From JAZKFT01 sp965246935 (GTDB lineage Bacteria > Bacteroidota > Bacteroidia > Chitinophagales > Chitinophagaceae), in NCBI GenBank assembly GCA_965246935.1, contig CBDFGC010000014.1, forward strand, positions 62,001 through 126,000: a stretch of DNA of 64,000 nucleotides, written 5' to 3'. Below the pieces are notes generated by a model, which saw only the letters and a program-made list of their open reading frames with translations, was not told the DNA's origin and did not search any database. A program made the position numbers and the translations under genes. How positions within the stretch are numbered: the first letter of the stretch is position 1; each line of letters starts with the position of its first letter. Below, one piece after another: positions 18,942 through 27,416 of the stretch.

Positions 18942-20045
18942 ATGAAAATTATTAAAAACAGTTGTCTCCTTGTTTTATTTTTAATGGCTTCTTCCACTAT
19001 TCTTTTTGCACAAAAGAAAACCAAAATTAAAAATGCATCTAAAGCAACACCGTGCATGGATGTGCTCAGCCTTTTCACCGCTGCTAATGTGCCGGCTATG
19101 GCCCCGGAAGAAGAGTATGCCCCATTGATCAGTTCGACAGAAGAAACACCGACAAATCTACCCGGAAATGGTTTGGCGCAGCACCCGATGTTATATGTCG
19201 GTGAAAACTGCAATAGAATGTTCCTCGTAAAAGACGGCGAGACGATCTGGACCTATTCTACTGGAAAAGGCCCTGAATATGATGATGTATGGATGCTTTC
19301 CAATGGCAATATTTTGTTTACCCGCATGCAATACCTTGCCATAATCACCCCGGACAAGAAGGTGCTTTGGCGCTACGATTGTAATAACGCCAAAGGCGCA
19401 GAGCATACCGAAGTGCATTCCTGCCAACCCATCGGGTCAGACAAAGTGATGTTTGTGGTAAGTGGCCTGCCACCTAAATTGATGGTTGTTAATACCAAAA
19501 CAGGAAAAGTTGAAGTAGAGCACGAACTCCCTTATATCCAGCCGGCAAAACCGAATGATATTCATCCACAACTAAGGCGGGCCCGTGTTACGGCACAGGG
19601 AACCTATCTTGTTTCTTTGCTTAACTTGGGTCGTGTTGTGGAATATGATAAAAATTTCAAAGAAATCTGGAGTTACAAGAGCACGAAGCCCTGGGCCGCC
19701 CTAAGGCTTAAGAACGGCAACACGCTGATTACTGATGAAACTGACAACCTTACACGTGAAGTTAATAGCAAAGGCGAAACAGTATGGGAGTTCAATTGCA
19801 AGAACGATCTGCCGGCAGAATACCAATTTAAATCCGCACCGCAAAGCTGTACGAGGCTATCCAACGGCAACACCATTTTTGCCTCACGTGGCCAGGGAGG
19901 TAAAGGCCCGCAGCTTATCGAAGTAACCCCGGACAAGAAAGTGGTATGGGTACTGTGGGATTGGAAAAATATTGGCGATGCTACTGCAGTGCAGATATTA
20001 GATGATCCGGGCGTACCTGAAGTTCCCGGGCAATCTGAACATTGA
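18942..20045 (+). CDS. Secreted PQQ-like beta-propeller repeat protein
   Basis: A 367-residue exported protein. The start at 18942 (MKIIKNSCLLVLFLMASSTILFAQ) is chosen over the ATG at 18915 because it begins the signal peptide. Repeated blades are visible: GETIWTYSTGKG, DKKVLWRYDCN, FKEIWSYKSTKPW, GETVWEFNCKND and DKKVVWVLWDWK, each with W and an NGN(T/I)L turn. These repeats resemble arylsulfotransferase and PQQ-type propellers. No catalytic residues are evident, so a binding or periplasmic oxidoreductase-support role is possible. It lies between GH9 and GH28 genes of the PUL. Confidence 0.8.
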   Translation: MKIIKNSCLLVLFLMASSTILFAQKKTKIKNASKATPCMDVLSLFTAANVPAMAPEEEYAPLISSTEETPTNLPGNGLAQHPMLYVGENCNRMFLVKDGETIWTYSTGKGPEYDDVWMLSNGNILFTRMQYLAIITPDKKVLWRYDCNNAKGAEHTEVHSCQPIGSDKVMFVVSGLPPKLMVVNTKTGKVEVEHELPYIQPAKPNDIHPQLRRARVTAQGTYLVSLLNLGRVVEYDKNFKEIWSYKSTKPWAALRLKNGNTLITDETDNLTREVNSKGETVWEFNCKNDLPAEYQFKSAPQSCTRLSNGNTIFASRGQGGKGPQLIEVTPDKKVVWVLWDWKNIGDATAVQILDDPGVPEVPGQSEH

Positions 20046-20109
20046 TAAGACCGATCTGGAGCTTTGGGGATAAAGCAAGGTAATATTCAGCTAGTTTATA
20101 ATATTAGGA

Positions 20110-21585
20110 ATGATCAAATCACATATAAAAATAAACTTGCCATCACTGTGGCTGGTTGCCGGGATTCTTACCGTAAACACATTCACCGTATCAGCTAAAG
20201 ATTATACCGTTAATTATTTTAGCATCCAATCAGGCGGTACAGTGCTTAATACACGTTCCATACAATTTGGTATTGATTATATCAGTCAGAACGGTGGTGG
20301 CAAATTAGTGTTTCCTGCCGGTAAATACCTAACCGGTTGTATTCATTTTAAATCGGATGTAATCATTCAGTTGGATGAGGACGCCGTTTTATTAGGTTCG
20401 ATAAACCCCTTAGATTACGACCGGCAAAACACAGCTTTTGATCATAACTTTAATACATCTCTTGCCCTTATACTGGGACTTAACCAACATAATATAGGCA
20501 TCACCGGAAAAGGCACTATTGACGGGCAGGGAAAAGAACTTGCTGACGGCGTAGGTGAATTGCTTAAAAAAGGGTTGGTTAAAGGCGGATCAGTTAACCG
20601 CCCTAATGAAGATAACCGGCCTATGATTATTAATTTTTTTGGTTGCGAAAACGTTACGATAAAAAACATCACCCTAAAAAATGCTGCTTGTTGGGTAGAA
20701 TGTTATAACCAATGTAAGAATGTAACCGTTGATAGCATCCATGTAGAAAGCCGTGCCTTTTGGAACAACGATGGGATAGACATTGTTGATTGTAATAATT
20801 TTAAGGTAAGCAATTCTTATTTTAACAGCAGTGATGATGGCATCTGCTTAAAATCATTAGACTCTAATGCACTTAATCAAAATATATGGATACAAAACAA
20901 CAGTATGACTACAGATGCCAGCGGGATTAAGTTTGGTACCGCATCACTGGGAGGATTTAAAAGCATCCACATCCTTAATAATAAAGTATTTGATACCTAC
21001 CGCTCAGCCATTGCTTTAGAGGCTGTGGACGGAGCTATCATTGAAAATATAGAAATAGATAGTGTACAAGGCGTAAACATTGGCAACGGTATATTTTTAC
21101 GTGCCGGCGCACGTAAAGGCACCCGTAAAGGCAAGGTTGAAAATGTATCCATCCAAAATGTTGATGTTGAGATAAGAGCGGAGAAAAATCCGATCAAAGC
21201 GTTGCCTGCTATAGTCATTGCGGGTATGCCTGATCAGATCATTTCTAATATCCGGCTTAAAAATATTGTACTTAAATTTCCGGGGGGAGCAGGTCGTTCC
21301 ACGGCACAAATTACTGTCGATAACCTTGGTACTATACCCGAAAAACCTGATAGCTATCCGGAGTATTCCATGTTTGGCGAACTGCCTTCATGGGGCGTAT
21401 ACATCCGCCACGCCCGCAATATTCAGTTTACCGGGCTTTCTCTGATTGCCGCTAAAGCCGATTTCAGAACACCTGTCGTTTTAGATGATGTGCATCAGGC
21501 CTCGTTTAAAAAGCTTACTGTGAAGGAGCCGGAAAGTAAAAAGAAAATATTTGTTTATAACTCGTCTGATGTTAGCCAGCAATAA
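20110..21585 (+). CDS. GH28 family polygalacturonase-like pectinase (second intact copy)
   Basis: A 491-residue secreted GH28 with a signal peptide (LWLVAGILTVNTFTVSA). The right-handed beta-helix carries motifs FWNNDGIDIVDCNN and SSDDGICLKS, with the acidic residues of the NTD and DD motifs kept (NND variant), and SGIKFGTASLGGFKSI in place of the GHG...RIK region. It shares the overall design of the enzyme at 11578-13110 but is clearly diverged, so the two probably cut different linkages. Its ATG follows TTAGGA, a plausible ribosome-binding site. It precedes the PQQ dehydrogenase by 35 bases, suggesting one transcript. Confidence 0.92.
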   Translation: MIKSHIKINLPSLWLVAGILTVNTFTVSAKDYTVNYFSIQSGGTVLNTRSIQFGIDYISQNGGGKLVFPAGKYLTGCIHFKSDVIIQLDEDAVLLGSINPLDYDRQNTAFDHNFNTSLALILGLNQHNIGITGKGTIDGQGKELADGVGELLKKGLVKGGSVNRPNEDNRPMIINFFGCENVTIKNITLKNAACWVECYNQCKNVTVDSIHVESRAFWNNDGIDIVDCNNFKVSNSYFNSSDDGICLKSLDSNALNQNIWIQNNSMTTDASGIKFGTASLGGFKSIHILNNKVFDTYRSAIALEAVDGAIIENIEIDSVQGVNIGNGIFLRAGARKGTRKGKVENVSIQNVDVEIRAEKNPIKALPAIVIAGMPDQIISNIRLKNIVLKFPGGAGRSTAQITVDNLGTIPEKPDSYPEYSMFGELPSWGVYIRHARNIQFTGLSLIAAKADFRTPVVLDDVHQASFKKLTVKEPESKKKIFVYNSSDVSQQ

Positions 21586-21620
21586 AGCATTTAATTAGTC
21601 GATAAAGCCTAAATAAAAAT

Positions 21621-23318
21621 ATGAAAAAAATATGCATTTACGGACTACTGGTAGTATCCTTATTAACCGCTACAGTAAGGCTGTCGGCCTTCAAATACAA
21701 GAGGAAGCAGCCGCCTGAAAAGTCCAATGCCGGTTTAACAACACCGCAAGGTTTTACCGCGGTTAAGCTTATTGAAGGGATTGGGAAAGTAAGGCATATT
21801 GTAGTAACACCAAAAGGCAATATATATATAAGATTAGCTAAACCGGTTAACGAGCAGGGAACATTATTATTACAGGAGCGTAATGGAAAGGCTACCGTAA
21901 AAATGGGTTTTGGTAATTACGGCGGTACCGGCGTAAGGCTATATAAGGGCTATTTGTATACTGCTTCAAATTCAGAAATATTTCGCTATAAGGTTGACAA
22001 GAACGAGCAGGTGGTAGATACAAATGCCCGTGAAACGATTGTTACCGGGCTGTTGGATAAAGGTACACACGAAACCAAATCTATCATGATGGATAATGTG
22101 GGTAATATGTATATCCCAATAGGCTGCCCGTTAAATTCCTGCCAGCAGGAAGACAGGCAAAGAGGGTCAATGGGTATTCCCGGCTGCCCTTTGTTAGCCA
22201 TAAGTGGCGGGGTATGGCAGTTTAAACCCGATAAACTTAACCAGACGTATGCCGATGGCATACGTTATGCAACCGGGTTAAGAAATGTAGTTGGTGTTGA
22301 CTGGAACACGCAAACCAATCAACTTTATGTAATGCAGCATGGTCGTGATCAGTTAGATAATATATTTCCGGATATGTTTACCCCTCAACAAAATGCTGAA
22401 ATACCTGCCGAATGTATGTATGCTTTAAACAAAGATGATAATGCGGGCTGGCCTTATATTTATTATGACCGCCAGCAAAAGAAAAAAATACAAATGCCGG
22501 AGTACGGCGGCGATGGTAAAAAAGAAGGCAGTGCCGAATACATTGACCCGGTCGCTGCATACCCGGCACACATGGCACCTAATGATATTTTGTTTTATAC
22601 CGGTAACCAATTCCCGACAAAATATAAGAATGGCGCCTTCATAGCTTTTCATGGCTCATGGAATCGCAGGCCCGAACCACAGGCAGGTTATTATGTTATT
22701 TTTCAACCCTTTAAAAACGGGAAGCCATATGGCGATTGGGAGGTTTTTGCTGACGGCTTTTCAGGATCGCCTGAGCAAACCGCATCGGGCCGTGCAGATC
22801 ATCGTCCATGCGGGCTGGCACAAGGGCCAGACGGTTCTTTATATGTAACTGATGATGTAAAAGGGGCCATTTACAAAATAAGTTATGGTAAAGGTGTTAT
22901 AGCACAAACTCCAATTGCATCTGCAAGCACCACACCGGCTAAAACTGTAATTGCTAAAAAAACCGTTTATAAAATCCCGGACGCCATTAAAGCATCGTAC
23001 ACTGCCGGAGCATCTGTTTATATCCGAAACTGTGCTACCTGCCACCAGGACGATGGCAGAGGTGTACAGGATATGAATGCACCGCTTGTAAAAACCAGTT
23101 TTGTATTGGGTAGTAAAACCCGGTTAATTAATATTATACTGAAAGGCCTAAAGGGCGTTGAGATAAATGGCGAAAAATATAGCAACGTTATGCCATCGCA
23201 AAGTTATTTAACCGATAAACAAATGGCCGACGTGTTAACCTATATACGTAACAGCTTTGGCAATAAAGCTACAGCAGTTACTAGTGCCGAGGTTGCCGCG
23301 GTACGTAAAAGTAAATAA
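21621..23318 (+). CDS. PQQ-type soluble sugar (sorbosone/glucose) dehydrogenase fused to cytochrome c
   Basis: A 565-residue exported protein. Residues about 40-430 form the six-bladed propeller of the Asd/sorbosone dehydrogenase family (YATGLRNVVGVDWN, MQHGRDQLDN, FIAFHGSWNRRPEP, DHRPCGLAQGPDGSLYVTDD). Residues about 465-550 form a class I cytochrome c with heme motif CATCH and a likely axial methionine in NVMPSQSYL. Family knowledge: such enzymes oxidise aldoses or sugar lactols in the periplasm and pass electrons to the respiratory chain. In a PUL this suggests direct oxidation of a released monosaccharide. It is the last PUL gene. Confidence 0.9.
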   Translation: MKKICIYGLLVVSLLTATVRLSAFKYKRKQPPEKSNAGLTTPQGFTAVKLIEGIGKVRHIVVTPKGNIYIRLAKPVNEQGTLLLQERNGKATVKMGFGNYGGTGVRLYKGYLYTASNSEIFRYKVDKNEQVVDTNARETIVTGLLDKGTHETKSIMMDNVGNMYIPIGCPLNSCQQEDRQRGSMGIPGCPLLAISGGVWQFKPDKLNQTYADGIRYATGLRNVVGVDWNTQTNQLYVMQHGRDQLDNIFPDMFTPQQNAEIPAECMYALNKDDNAGWPYIYYDRQQKKKIQMPEYGGDGKKEGSAEYIDPVAAYPAHMAPNDILFYTGNQFPTKYKNGAFIAFHGSWNRRPEPQAGYYVIFQPFKNGKPYGDWEVFADGFSGSPEQTASGRADHRPCGLAQGPDGSLYVTDDVKGAIYKISYGKGVIAQTPIASASTTPAKTVIAKKTVYKIPDAIKASYTAGASVYIRNCATCHQDDGRGVQDMNAPLVKTSFVLGSKTRLINIILKGLKGVEINGEKYSNVMPSQSYLTDKQMADVLTYIRNSFGNKATAVTSAEVAAVRKSK

Positions 23319-23345
23319 ATGTTGTAACTAATCAACCTGTTAAAG

Positions 23346-23995
23346 ATGAGTAAGGCAAGCTGTAGAAAATTCACGTTAGCATTTGAGAGCAAGGTATACC
23401 TGGAAGCCATTAAAGAGGAGCAAACAATAGACGCATTGAGCAAAAACATAATTTGCGCCCTAAGTAAAGTGGTCAAAATAACTTTTACAAATGAAGCGGG
23501 ATATTACCCGGCGTTGGTTGCCCCTACCCCCTTCAGGGCAATGTCATTAAGTTAAGGATTGGAGTAGCAGTTATGCGCCGTAGGTGCAATCTGTTTGTAG
23601 CAAACAGACATCCTTGATGTTGGTGCATGCCACGTAGTGGCTACCTAATCAGAGAAGAGGGGTAGCCACTACGTGGCAATGATTGCCTTTGTCTCTTTGT
23701 TTGCTACAAACAGAAAGCCCCGATGGGGCTTATCTTAATGACATTGCCCTAAAGGGGAACTCGTTTTTACCTGAAAAATTAGTGGCAAGTATGAGTATTT
23801 TGAAGTTCCTATACAGTTTGATGGTGTCCAAAAGCCCCCTTTAGAGCCTGTTCCGTACCGATAGGTCAGGAGGGTTTGGGGGCAACCAGGCCAGATTGAT
23901 GAAATGTTCAAGTTATTTTGATACCACTCCTAAGTAAATCAATACTTGGAAAAAAGAGTTTTAGAGAAAGCTCCCTGTGTCTTTGGTAAAGAAAA
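23346..23995 (+). pseudogene. IS3-type orfA transposase remnant interrupted by a 461-bp element
   Basis: The first 40 codons (SKASCRKFTLAFESKVYLEAI, then KEEQTIDALSKN) match the N-terminus of IS3-family OrfA proteins. The matching continuation, encoding INTWKKEF and LEKAPCVFGKEN in shifted frames (23938-23995), resumes only after the element at 23468-23928. The host gene is therefore both interrupted and frameshifted. No orfB is present. Confidence 0.75.
23468..23928 (+). mobile_element. 461-bp nested-palindrome element (element B) with 9-bp target duplication
   Basis: Ends AGTGGTCAAAATAACTT (23468-23484) and the inverted AAGTTATTTTGATACCACT (23910-23928) match except for a 2-base gap. They are flanked by identical 9-bp repeats CCTAAGTAA (23459-23467, 23929-23937). 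Inside are nested perfect palindromes: 17-bp arms at 23535-23551 and 23734-23750; CTGTTTGTAGCAAA and its complement near 23591-23604 and 23697-23711; and an 18-bp stem TGCCACGTAGTGGCTACC (23628-23645) with 23661-23678. No protein-coding frame. It sits in an IS3 orfA relic. Confidence 0.88.
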
Positions 23996-24005
23996 CTTTA
24001 GACTT

Positions 24006-24602
24006 TTAACGCTGGCTTCCTGTTTCTGATGGTTGGCTTGGTTGGTATCTTAATATGATTAAACCCGACTGCAAAGGCTTCGAATCTATCAATGTCAGTT
24101 TCTCCTGCTGTTCCAGGTTTTTAAAGAGTGCTTTTCCCTTAGCCAGTATAGTTGGGTTCAATTCAAACCTGTATTCATCCACCAGGTGAAGTTTGATGAG
24201 GTTGGAAGCAAAATCAGCACCGCCCCAGGCAATGATATTTTTCCCATTCTCTTTCTTCAGGCGGGTTACTTCAGCAGCAAGATCGTGGGCTACCCTGGTA
24301 TTTTTCCAGTCAGGTTTAAAATCACCTTTTGTAAAAACGATATGGTGTGACTGATCGGCCAGTTTTGCAAATTTCAATTCGTTGGGAGCACTGGCCGGGT
24401 TTTGTAACACGGATTGCCAGTACTGGGAATAAAGCGGGTACATTTTTCTTCCCAATAAATAGGTATCTGCTGAATCAAGGTCTTTATACAATTCCATCCA
24501 TTCTTCATCACTGCTCATTAACCAATCCGCTTCAACATTAGGCCCGGCAACATAGCCATCCAGAGTAATTTGCATGGAGAGAATAAGTTTTCTTTGGCTC
24601 AT
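24006..24602 (-). CDS. RibD C-terminal / dihydrofolate-reductase-like protein
   Basis: A 198-residue cytoplasmic protein of the RibD_C/DHFR-like superfamily. The start at 24602 (MSQRKLILSMQITLDGYVAGP) is chosen over an ATG 51 bases upstream because family members begin this way. Seen motifs: QITLDGYVAGPN (residues 11-22), DTYLLGRKMYP, HHIVFTKGDF, and NIIAWGGADFASNLIKLHLVDEYRFELNPTILAKGK near the C-terminus, which forms the NADPH site in this family. A reductase acting on a pteridine- or riboflavin-like substrate is possible, but members are mostly uncharacterised. It stands alone between mobile elements. Confidence 0.88.
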   Translation of the reverse strand: MSQRKLILSMQITLDGYVAGPNVEADWLMSSDEEWMELYKDLDSADTYLLGRKMYPLYSQYWQSVLQNPASAPNELKFAKLADQSHHIVFTKGDFKPDWKNTRVAHDLAAEVTRLKKENGKNIIAWGGADFASNLIKLHLVDEYRFELNPTILAKGKALFKNLEQQEKLTLIDSKPLQSGLIILRYQPSQPSETGSQR

Positions 24603-25050
24603 CTCTAACGTTTTTGATATTGATAATTGTTTATAGTTCGAAGTTAGCGTCACTTCATAAAGGGCAGTTTAGGATTGCAATCTTTATACCAAGCCAGGTT
24701 TGTGAAAAAGAACTTAGCTTCATGATTGTGAGGATGCCCTATTACCGTTTCCATTGAATTCAAGATGTTCCTTGTCTAATGGAATCATTCCCTCCTGCAA
24801 TCAGCGAAAAAATAGCCACTAATGAAAAAACAGTACCGGTGGTGGGGGAGTGGAAAAACGCCCGCCAGGCTCCGCCGCTGCGGAGAGGAATCAGCACAGG
24901 ACAAAATCCTGTACCTAATAGTTTATAAAAAAACTGATTTACCGGAGTCTTGTTTCTTTCTCTTTAGCAAGTCTGATTCTATTTTTTATACGCATCCTGC
25001 TACCTTTCTTTATCTTAAATTGAGAAAGCCTCTTAGCGGTCAAAATTGGG
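24603..25050 (+). other. 448-bp gene-free stretch with small hairpins
   Basis: No convincing gene. Short palindromes are present: CTCCGCCGCTGCGGAG (about 24881-24896) and ACAGGACAAAATCCTGT (about 24897-24914), which resemble repetitive extragenic palindromes of related genomes. A 111-codon frame here (24822-25157) has unprotein-like composition and overlaps the next gene in antisense, so I do not call it. Confidence 0.35.
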
Positions 25051-25731
25051 TTATAGCCGAAAAGCAAAACCTACATTTATTTCATATATCCGGTACGCAT
25101 ACTCCGCAAAAATTGATCCTGCGTTTATATCACCTACATAATTCTCAAGGTTCTTAATCTTCGCTTTATATGGCGTAAGAGAACCGCTGATAAAAACAGC
25201 ATTCTGCTTGCCGGTTAAGTTGAGGGTTGCACCAATAAAAGAATAGGAGCTGGTCCTATTTGAAAGCGCTACCATTTCACCTGTATTCAGGCCAAAAGAA
25301 AGCTTCTGATTAACGTCTGAAATTATATTATAATGAATTCCAAAATCAACCTTCAAACGGGCCAGCAAATCAGTATTAGAGGTGGAGGTATATGATGTTA
25401 TGATACTACCTGATGTTTGTTTTTTGAAACCGGAAGTAATGTCTAGTTGTTGCATGTCAAGCCCTAATGTATTGGATACACTAAACTTTTTATTAAGTGG
25501 TTTTAGCGCATATAAAGTTGAGAAAAACGATATGGTATTGCCAACTTTTGGACTGATCAAACTTTCACTGTAGTCAGCTGAAATGTTAGAGGCAACGACT
25601 TGTTTTAATACTTGCTTAAAAATATTGCGTTTAATCCCGCCGGTAACGTAAAAAGTTAGTGAATTGGTTTTCTGCCCAATTACAAAAAAGCAGGACATAA
25701 TCATTGAAATTATTAACGCAAAACGTTTCAT
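25051..25731 (-). CDS. Secreted outer-membrane beta-barrel-like protein of unknown function
   Basis: A 226-residue protein with a Sec signal peptide (MKRFALIISMIMSCFFVIGQ). The remainder alternates polar and hydrophobic residues in strands (KQTSGSIITSYTSTSNTDLLARLKVDFGIHYNI, YAYRIYEINVGFAFRL) and ends in an aliphatic residue after an aromatic one, as in outer-membrane barrels. No family is recognised. It stands alone beside transposon debris, and no operon partner is visible. Confidence 0.7.
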   Translation of the reverse strand: MKRFALIISMIMSCFFVIGQKTNSLTFYVTGGIKRNIFKQVLKQVVASNISADYSESLISPKVGNTISFFSTLYALKPLNKKFSVSNTLGLDMQQLDITSGFKKQTSGSIITSYTSTSNTDLLARLKVDFGIHYNIISDVNQKLSFGLNTGEMVALSNRTSSYSFIGATLNLTGKQNAVFISGSLTPYKAKIKNLENYVGDINAGSIFAEYAYRIYEINVGFAFRL

Positions 25732-26151
25732 GTGTTATATTATTTTAGGTGTATTTCAGAAACAATCCAATTCTGTTTACCTTATTCTGATCAAAGAAAT
25801 AATTGCCTATTGTTATGAGAGTAAAAACCTAAAAAAAAGGTTCCCTTACCTGCATAAGGCCAAATGGCAAAAGGCTGTTACCCAAGAACAATTTGAAGCG
25901 TTAAAAGAGTTCGTGGAAAAAAGCCATTGACAAGCTAATGCACCACAGTTTTCCTGTTCAAAAAAGCAACACTGTTAAGTTTCCAAAATACTGGCCTTTT
26001 GCCCTGCTGGTGATAAAGAAATAAGGGTAATTTTTTCAAAAAAATTATAAATAAAGAAGGGCACTTTAAACGACCATGCGGTAATGAAAATTAATGCAGC
26101 GGTAATTGCCGGAATGACCATTTAAATTATTATCTTAAAAACTATTCATAA
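25732..26151 (+). other. 420-bp gene-poor stretch with relic-like frames
   Basis: A + strand frame ends at 25930 with LHKAKWQKAVTQEQFEAL and KEFVEKSH, which reads like the tail of a real protein but has no start of its own beyond overlap with the barrel gene. On the - strand a 48-codon frame (about 26122 down to 25979) begins MVIPAITAALIFITAW. Neither has a recognisable family or ribosome-binding site, so both are left unassigned. Confidence 0.25.
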
Positions 26152-26279
26152 TCAATAATTAGACCCATGCGCCACCTGCAAACACGAAGTACCATTCCAG
26201 ATGAGGGTTATAGTATCATTACTTCTTATACCTATATAATCACTATCCAGTTCTACATTACAAGGTGTAAAACTATTAC
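26152..26279 (-). pseudogene. 3' relic of a truncated gene at the edge of an insertion sequence
   Basis: Read on the - strand from the insertion-sequence end, about 40 codons are open (SFTPCNVELDSDYIGIRSND, then TITLIWNGTSCLQVAHGSNY) to a TGA at 26152-26154. The composition is protein-like. The upstream part is missing because the insertion sequence begins exactly there. Family unknown. Confidence 0.45.
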
Positions 26280-26292
26280 TTACTAACTGAAA

Positions 26293-26460
26293 TTACGCAG
26301 CCTTTTGTAAATGAGTTAAAATAACATGTAAATTTTTCTTAACAGCTTTGATCCCATATTTAGTAGTAAGAATATTTAAATCATGTCTTAATGAAAAATG
26401 ATTCTTCCCTTTTACTACTTTTGCTTTTTCCAATTGCAGAAAAGCAAAAACAGCCAGATA
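26293..26460 (-). pseudogene. C-terminal continuation of the IS4/IS701-like transposase in a shifted frame
   Basis: This frame reads HLYLAVFAFLQLEKAKVVKG and continues with helical sequence to HVILTHLQKAA and a stop just inside the left end of the element. The main frame ends ANNHIYIWLFLLF instead, so a one-base indel within AACAATCACATT (about 26460-26470) has split the gene. The element is probably inactive unless this is a sequence error. Confidence 0.7.
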
Positions 26461-27335
26461 TAAATGTGATTGTTGGCCGAATGACTGCTGGCCCGGCACT
26501 TCCCTAAAGAACAATTGTTTTTCAGTGATTTGTGATACTGCTCTACTTTCCACCGTCTTTTGTGTAAGGTAAAGATCTGTTCATAAGCCAACTGAAGATC
26601 ACTATAGGCCAGGTACAATGTACCGCTACTACCATCTCCGTTTTTGAAGACTTTCTTCACTACCGGAACCGGGAAATCCAGTCCCTTTAAGTAAACTTTC
26701 ACGGCACATTTATCCAACCTAAGCGCTTCCAATGACTTATACATTCCCTTTTTTGCATCTATTTCACTACTGGCTACCAGCCTGTTCGATTTTAATGCCA
26801 GTACAAACTCTGTTTCACATTCCTGAACAATGAATGCCATGTTCTCTTTGGCACTATACCAACTGTTAGCTGACACATCATCTATTTGTTTGCTATAGGT
26901 CAACCGCTTCACCATACGGCGGAAAACTGAATTCTTACTTTCCACTGTCTGCCACACATATTGCGCTTTCTTCTCCTGCCATACGCATTCTTTTTTGATT
27001 ACTTCCATGCTCAAAGAAACACTGTAATTATCATCAGCCCAAAGAGCACTGATAAAGTTTATTCCCTTCATACATCCTTTCTGGCAATGATCAAAATGCC
27101 AGGCGACCATTCCGTTCACTTCACTGTGAAGTTTAAGTTGAATAGAATCATCTATAATCAACACTTTTTCACCTTCCGCTTTGACTGACTTAATAGATTG
27201 TTTACCTTTCAGATATATTTTTTTATCATCTGTCTGACCACTGTATAACATGCGGCTAATTTGATCATGACTGTATTGATTATTAAACACTTTGCTCAAA
27301 TCTGTCGCACTTACGTGGCTCGGAGCACTTAACAA
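26415..27335 (-). CDS. IS4/IS701-like transposase, main frame (frameshifted at its 3' end)
   Basis: A frame of 306 codons with a DDE-type layout: VLIIDDSIQ (first Asp), KGINFISALWADDNY, ISANSWYSA-like DVSANSWYSAKENM (second Asp region), FVLALKSNR, and FTLHKRRWKVEQYHKSLK (Y-(2)-R-(3)-E-(6)-K-like with the Glu). The frame is open upstream to about 27365 with VIRNGYVDYLL, the usual family start, but the codon before it is ATA, so only TTG at 27335 is formally available. Near 26455 the frame leaves the family match, and the natural C-terminus continues in another frame. Confidence 0.8.
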   Translation of the reverse strand: MLSAPSHVSATDLSKVFNNQYSHDQISRMLYSGQTDDKKIYLKGKQSIKSVKAEGEKVLIIDDSIQLKLHSEVNGMVAWHFDHCQKGCMKGINFISALWADDNYSVSLSMEVIKKECVWQEKKAQYVWQTVESKNSVFRRMVKRLTYSKQIDDVSANSWYSAKENMAFIVQECETEFVLALKSNRLVASSEIDAKKGMYKSLEALRLDKCAVKVYLKGLDFPVPVVKKVFKNGDGSSGTLYLAYSDLQLAYEQIFTLHKRRWKVEQYHKSLKNNCSLGKCRASSHSANNHIYIWLFLLFCNWKKQK

Positions 27336-27416
27336 ATAATCTACATAACCATTACGAATTACTATCTTACTTACCTATTTTAAACCAATAATGGACTGCG
27401 TAAGTTCAGTTAGTAA

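Larger units (their letters stand above)
26280..27416 (-). mobile_element. IS4/IS701-type insertion sequence with 21-bp terminal inverted repeats
   Basis: Ends TTACTAACTGAAATTACGCAG (26280-26300) and, inverted, at 27396-27416 agree at 20 of 21 positions and enclose one transposase gene. No target duplication is visible. On one side lies a truncated unknown gene, on the other a truncated integrase, so the element marks a deletion or rearrangement joint. Confidence 0.88.

Noticed and set aside
23535..23750. A CRISPR array or structured RNA gene at the nested palindromes
   Set aside because: The repeats are inverted, not regularly spaced direct repeats, and terminal repeats with a target duplication point to a mobile element.
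24822..25157. A 111-codon + strand frame
   Set aside because: Its composition is not protein-like, it spans short palindromes, and it overlaps the better-supported barrel-like gene on the other strand.
25664..25930. An 88-codon + strand frame overlapping the barrel gene start
   Set aside because: Its first third is antisense to the signal peptide of the barrel gene; only the tail looks protein-like, so it is mentioned as a relic only.
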